From: DASPXK01 sp035637315
GTDB lineage: Bacteria; Chloroflexota; UBA6077; JACCZL01
Direction of reading: 5' to 3'
Length of the DNA: 29,188 nucleotides
Assembly: GCA_035637315.1 (NCBI GenBank)
Contig: DASPXK010000033.1
Span: forward strand, 1-29,188
Position numbers and translations under genes: made by a program. Shown here in pieces: positions 25,537-29,188 of this stretch. The notes beneath the pieces are model-generated. The model was given only the letters and a program-made list of their open reading frames with translations, was not told the DNA's origin and did no database searches. Position 1 is the first letter of the stretch; the number at the start of each line of letters is the position of its first letter.

Positions 25537-26702
25537 ACCGCCCGCATCCGCTTGCTAAGCTGCTTCTCTGAGGACCGCGCCGGCACGCCGGCGCGCGCCA
25601 GTGTACCGTCGAGCAGATGCTGGAACGAGGCTCGGTCTCGCATCGAGACGACGGCCTGCTCGTGAGCGCGAGCCAGGACGGCCGGATAGCCGAGTCCCTT
25701 GCGGCACTGCTCGTAGACCAGCACGTGCACGAGCGCCAGCGCGGTCGGGTCGTCGCCCGTCCAGGGCGACGCCTCCACCCTGGCCAGCTCGCTGCCCACG
25801 TTCAGGTAGAAGAACTGGGGCACCTGGTCTTGCCAGTAGGCGCCCAGGTCCTCGGACAACGTCATCGAGAACCGCGCCGAGCGCTCGCCGGGCTCGAGGT
25901 CGCGGAACAGCTCCCGATCCGGCAGCCCCTCCAGAGCGCAATCACCCTCGCCAGAAGCGGCGCACGCGCGGCATGACGCCGTGTCTCCGCGGCACGTGGC
26001 CTCGATCAGCAAGCCGCTCACCTCGACGCTGCGCGGCCGGCTGACATAGCTCGCCAGCGGCACGCGTAGCTCCCGCAGCCTGCTCATCGCCTCGACGTAT
26101 GGGCTGAGGAGCTCCTTTCTGAGGAAGTCGCCCGGTCGGTCTTCCAGCACCCACAAGAGCAGCGTCCCGTCCGCCAGGACCAGGGTGGGAATGCCGTCCC
26201 GGCCATGCGCCCTGGCCAGGTCAGCGCCCGTACCCAGCTCGAGGGTGGCGCGCTTCGCGCTCAGGTGGTGGTCCTGAACCGGCACGCGCCGCTCGCCGGC
26301 TGCCACGTACAGGTCACCACGCTCGAAGAACAACCTGGGCTCGCTGGCCAGCTCGGCGCTCGGCTGGCTTCCGTAGGCGATCACGGCCCAGCCCACGTTG
26401 AGCAGGTAATAGTCGGCAATGCCGTGGCGGTCAGGCTCGATCTGTGAGCCGTCCGTGCCAATGACGCGATAGTCGCACGGCAGCTGCGGGAGGCTGTGCC
26501 GTGCGTCCAGCCGCTCCAGCGGGGTCGCCAGCCGTCGTCTAGAGTCGGCGGCGATCTTGGCGAGCGCGTCTAGATTGGCGGCTTGCTCCGCGAGCGCCGC
26601 CCGAGCGCGGGCGAGACGCAGCGAATATCGCGCGCTCCGCTCGCGCAGCGTCACGCCCATCCGGGCGATCTGAGGTCCCACCTTCAGCAAGTCCAGGGTC
26701 AT
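25533..26702 (-). CDS. nurA: NurA nuclease with four-cysteine cluster
   Basis: A 389-residue NurA-domain protein. The first catalytic motif is VIGTDGSQIEPDRH (Asp84), the second LVLADGTLLLW (Asp178), and the C-terminal motif is ARAHEQAVVSMRDRASFQHLL. It matches the RNase-H-like NurA fold, a 5'-3' single-strand exo/endonuclease that works inside the HerA complex. Between the second and last motifs lie Cys237, Cys244, Cys247 and Cys255 (spacing C-x6-C-x2-C-x7-C), which could bind zinc or an iron-sulphur cluster; this is not part of the classical archaeal enzyme as I know it. It is the first gene of the nurA/HAS/herA/sbcD/sbcC operon and is divergent from the GT4 gene. Confidence 0.88.
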   Translation of the reverse strand: MTLDLLKVGPQIARMGVTLRERSARYSLRLARARAALAEQAANLDALAKIAADSRRRLATPLERLDARHSLPQLPCDYRVIGTDGSQIEPDRHGIADYYLLNVGWAVIAYGSQPSAELASEPRLFFERGDLYVAAGERRVPVQDHHLSAKRATLELGTGADLARAHGRDGIPTLVLADGTLLLWVLEDRPGDFLRKELLSPYVEAMSRLRELRVPLASYVSRPRSVEVSGLLIEATCRGDTASCRACAASGEGDCALEGLPDRELFRDLEPGERSARFSMTLSEDLGAYWQDQVPQFFYLNVGSELARVEASPWTGDDPTALALVHVLVYEQCRKGLGYPAVLARAHEQAVVSMRDRASFQHLLDGTLARAGVPARSSEKQLSKRMRAV

Positions 26703-26982
26703 CGTCGCCGTGATCCTAGCCGAGGCGGGGGATGCCTGGGAATCGGCGCAAGGGGTGAGTTTGAGAACAGATTGGAAAAGCGCCCATCCGGTGGACGTTC
26801 GGGGCCCTACAATATCGCAACGGACCTCCCCCTCCGCTCCCGTTCCCTAGCCGCCGAGGGGGCCGACTGTCGCCCGGGGGTGGGAAGGGAGCCTTGGGGG
26901 GAACGCGAAACTATAGAACATCTGTCCTGCCCGACGCCATGCGCGCCGTGCCGGCTGACCGAGAAGACACGAGGACCGATTC
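26703..26982. other. Divergent intergenic region nurA / GT4
   Basis: About 280 bp without a convincing gene. It must hold the promoters of the repair operon (-) and the glycosyltransferase (+). TACAAT near 26810 and TATAGA near 26913 on the plus strand resemble -10 boxes but lack a good -35. Runs of G and C near 26830-26900 could fold, but I recognise no riboswitch. Confidence 0.4.
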
Positions 26983-28203
26983 CTGACTGAGCATCCCCAG
27001 ACCGGACTTCGCCTACTGGCGATCGGGACAGACGCCAGTCTGACCGAGCCGCCCGGCCAGGCGTTGGGCGACGCGCACCAGCGCCAACTCAAGTACGCGC
27101 GAATCCTACGCGAGTACCAAATGGTGGTCCGAACGCTCGGTGGCGCTCGTCGGCCCGTGTCACAGGGGCCAGGCTTCACGGTCTATCCGACCGCCTCGCG
27201 CGGCCGCGCCTTCTTCCCCATCGACGCCCTGAAGCTTGGCTCCGGGCTCCATCGGCAGGCCGGCTTCGACCTTGTCTCGACCGAGGACCCGATGCTGTGT
27301 GGGCTGGTCGGATTCGCGCTTCGCCGTCGGTTCGGACTGGCCTTGTCGGCCCAGATCGCCGGCGACATGCTCGACAATCCATTCTGGCTGCGCGAGCGAC
27401 CCATCAACCCGGCCCTGAACGTCCTGGGCAAGTGGCTGATTCTGCGCGCCGACAGCATCCGAGTGGTGAGCGAGCGTGAACGAGCGAAGATCATCGCCCT
27501 CGGCGCGCGGCCCGACCGCGTTCGCAACATCGGCTGGATAACGGACTTCGCCCGATTTGAGGACGTCGACGGGGCAGCGGTCCGCGGCCACTTGCTCGGA
27601 GGGACGCGAGCCAATTACCTGCTGCTGTTTCCCGGGCGGCTGGTCCCGCAGAAAGACCTTGCCACGCTCCTGCACGGGCTCGCCGCGATCGTCCATGAGC
27701 GGGCAGACGTTTGCCTGGCCGTGGCCGGCGATGGACCGGAGCGGGCCCGCGCCGAGCGCCTGGCGGCGCACCTCGGCCTGGAGCGGTTCGTCTCCTTCCT
27801 CGGCGCGGTCCCCTACCCGGAGCTGCCTCGCTACTTCGCGGCCTCTGACCTGGTGCTGTTACCCTCGCGCTACGAGGGCAATGCTCGCGTCCTGGCCGAG
27901 GCCGCGGCAGCCGGCAGGCCGGTGGTCACGACCGACGTGAGCGGCGCTCGGGACACGGTCCTCGAGGGCTCGACTGGCTGCGTCGTACCCGTAGAGCGGC
28001 CCGATCTGGTGGCCGAGCGGACGCTCAGGCTCCTAGCGGACCCTAACACCCTGCGCCAGATGGGCATCCGTGCTCGTGAGCACATCCGCCACCTGTACGC
28101 CGAGGACCGTCTCCTGGCCGCGTTCGCCGGGCTCTGGATGTCGACTGTTGGCCCTCACCCCCTGCCCCCTCTCCCAAATTTGGGAGAGGGGGTTGGGGGG
28201 TGA
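26983..28203 (+). CDS. GT4-family glycosyltransferase, probable CTG start
   Basis: The product is a 406-residue GT-B enzyme. Its N-terminal domain opens LRLLAIGTDASLTEP...RQLKYARILREYQMVV. The C-terminal nucleotide-sugar domain has LLFPGRLVPQKDLATLLHG, VAGDGPER, VSFLGAVPYPELPRYF and the donor-binding motif LPSRYEGNARVLAEAAAAGRPVVTTDVSG. It adds a sugar to a lipid or glycan acceptor in the cytoplasm. The frame is open from a TGA at 26956; the only start-like codon that keeps the Rossmann strand is CTG 26983, with GAGGA at 26971-26975 seven bases before it. A TTG at 27064 would cut the first strand. The last ~17 residues (PHPLPPLPNLGEG...) are encoded by a dispersed palindrome. Confidence 0.85.
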   Translation: MTEHPQTGLRLLAIGTDASLTEPPGQALGDAHQRQLKYARILREYQMVVRTLGGARRPVSQGPGFTVYPTASRGRAFFPIDALKLGSGLHRQAGFDLVSTEDPMLCGLVGFALRRRFGLALSAQIAGDMLDNPFWLRERPINPALNVLGKWLILRADSIRVVSERERAKIIALGARPDRVRNIGWITDFARFEDVDGAAVRGHLLGGTRANYLLLFPGRLVPQKDLATLLHGLAAIVHERADVCLAVAGDGPERARAERLAAHLGLERFVSFLGAVPYPELPRYFAASDLVLLPSRYEGNARVLAEAAAAGRPVVTTDVSGARDTVLEGSTGCVVPVERPDLVAERTLRLLADPNTLRQMGIRAREHIRHLYAEDRLLAAFAGLWMSTVGPHPLPPLPNLGEGVGG

Positions 28204-28207
28204 GGGC
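28151..28207. repeat. CCCTCTCCC palindrome at the end of the GT4 gene, terminator-like
   Basis: The core at 28165-28192 is a perfect 28-bp palindrome centred on CTCCCAAATTTGGGAG. Flanks extend it to about 28-bp arms with a few mismatches. It lies between convergent genes and may stop transcription in both directions. It supplies the last residues and the TGA of the glycosyltransferase. Just beyond, GACCAGA heptamers occur at 28217-28237. Confidence 0.85.
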
Positions 28208-28246
28208 CGTGCCGCGGACCAGAGACCAGAGACCACAAACTCGGGA

Positions 28247-29188
28247 CTACGACGTCTTGATGTCGGCGCAGGCGACGTAGATCGACAGCTCGTCCTGCGA
28301 CTTGTGCATGTGGACGGCGTGCGGGCTGGCGATCAGCTGCTCGATCGAGGCGTCGATGTCGCTGCTGGAGGCCCCATTGGTGACCGGGGTCAGCGAGAAC
28401 TTCGGTGGCCCCGGGCTGAGCTGAGTGCAGGTGCCGTCGTGAATGTGGGCTGGCTGCGGCCCGACCCCGGCCCCGTTCACCTTGATCTCGACCCTCAGCT
28501 TGCCGCCGCCGAGCGGCGTGAAGACGGCGCTGCCGGCGATGCCGGAGTTGTTCTGGCTCGCCAGCTGCAGAGTCATTCCCTGGCGCCGCGCGCTCCAGCT
28601 GTTGTCGACCGGATCGTATTGCTCGGTGCTGGCCAGCGCATTGGCGCCCTCCCGCCCGCCCGCTACCAGAACCCGTCCCCCGGGCAGCAGGCTGGCCGTG
28701 TGCAGCCACCTCGCCACGTCCAGCGCGCCGGCCGCTGTCCACTTGTCCGTCTTGGAGTCGTAGCGTTCGGCGCTCGCGGTGGTCCGCTCGGCGTCGCGCC
28801 CCCCGACCACGAGCAGCTGGCCGTCCGGCAGGACCGTCGCGGTGTGGCCGCTGTGAGCGGCTAGCATCGCGCCGGCCTCGCTCCAACTGTTGCTGACGGG
28901 GTCGTAGCGCTCGGCTTTGGCCAGGTAGCTGCCGCCGCCGGCGCTGTTGACCCCTCCGACGACGAGGACCTGGCCATTGGGGAGTAGGCTGGCCGTGTGG
29001 CCAAGGCGGCCATCGGCCAGGGTGCCGGCCGAGGACCAGGAGTTAGAGGCCGGGTCGTAGCGCTCGGCCGTAGCCTGGGAGGTGGTGCCGAAGCCGCCGA
29101 CGACGAGAACCTGGCCGCCAGGCAGCCGGGTAGCGGCGTGGCCGCTGTGCGGGGCTGCCATCGGCGCGGCCGGGGACCAGGAGTTGGA
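28247..29188 (-). CDS. Kelch-repeat protein with uncharacterised C-terminal domain (5' end outside window)
   Basis: The frame is open to the window edge, so the N-terminus is missing; the ATG at 29161 is internal to a kelch repeat. Four kelch motifs of about 50 residues follow, each with GHTAT/SLLPxGQVLVVGG, then AERYDPxSNSW, forming blades of a beta-propeller. From about 105 residues before the end a separate domain begins: SGIAGSAVFTPLGGGKLRVEIKVNG, then PAHIHDGTC, PVTNGASSSDIDASIEQLI and AVHMHKSQDELSIYVACADI. The two His-x-His motifs and two cysteines recall a small beta-sandwich, perhaps metal-binding and similar to Cu/Zn-SOD or CHRD folds, but I do not assign a family. Probably extracellular. 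Confidence 0.78.
   Translation of the reverse strand, partial: SNSWSPAAPMAAPHSGHAATRLPGGQVLVVGGFGTTSQATAERYDPASNSWSSAGTLADGRLGHTASLLPNGQVLVVGGVNSAGGGSYLAKAERYDPVSNSWSEAGAMLAAHSGHTATVLPDGQLLVVGGRDAERTTASAERYDSKTDKWTAAGALDVARWLHTASLLPGGRVLVAGGREGANALASTEQYDPVDNSWSARRQGMTLQLASQNNSGIAGSAVFTPLGGGKLRVEIKVNGAGVGPQPAHIHDGTCTQLSPGPPKFSLTPVTNGASSSDIDASIEQLIASPHAVHMHKSQDELSIYVACADIKTS

Overview
The window is high-GC, densely coded bacterial DNA. Frequent GTG/TTG starts, an archaeal-style NurA/HerA set beside SbcCD, a YkoEDC-like vitamin importer, membrane glycosyltransferases and many short palindromic and heptamer repeats suggest a member of the Chloroflexota. That placement is inference from gene content and style. 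No rRNA or tRNA gene, transposase, integrase or CRISPR array is visible.

Layout. 1-1069: 3' part of an APC-type permease with a C-terminal USP-like domain (+). 1130-5025: minus-strand block of CaxA-type cation/proton antiporter, DUF4337 membrane protein, anchored SGNH hydrolase and cyclase-family metal hydrolase. 5184-8517: plus-strand ECF importer (S component, fused double ATPase, T component), probably for a thiamine precursor. 8758-11466: two tandem paralogous GT39-like membrane glycosyltransferases (-). 11484-11957: DinB-like protein (-). 11998-15255: plus-strand operon with overlapping genes: a pentameric ligand-gated ion channel homologue, a four-helix membrane protein, and a Vps62-domain/coiled-coil/membrane protein. 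15315-16796: Tat-exported pectate-lyase-like beta-helix protein (-). 16829-17388: DUF4160/DUF2442 pair (+). 17385-17921: OsmC-family gene with an in-frame UGA exactly at the first redox-cysteine position and a SECIS-like hairpin behind it (-). 17947-19119: LysM-M23 peptidase (-). 19351-26702: DNA-end-processing operon nurA / HAS-barrel-like gene / herA / sbcD / sbcC (-). 26983-28203: GT4 glycosyltransferase (+). 28247-29188: kelch-repeat protein with an uncharacterised C-terminal domain, cut by the window edge (-).

The most notable points are (1) the candidate OsmC selenoprotein, (2) the ion-channel operon with a Vps62-like partner, and (3) an unusual repeat landscape. At least six loci carry tandem 7-bp units of different sequence, several arranged as inverted pairs, and other loci carry GTAGGGGCGC-type palindromes. 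These repeats repeatedly sit inside genes: they supply stop codons and C-terminal residues for about seven genes, start-proximal codons for herA, the EcfA linker, and the same loop in both tandem glycosyltransferases.

Functionally the block reads as ordinary chromosome: transport, envelope glycosylation, cell-wall turnover, redox defence and double-strand-break repair.
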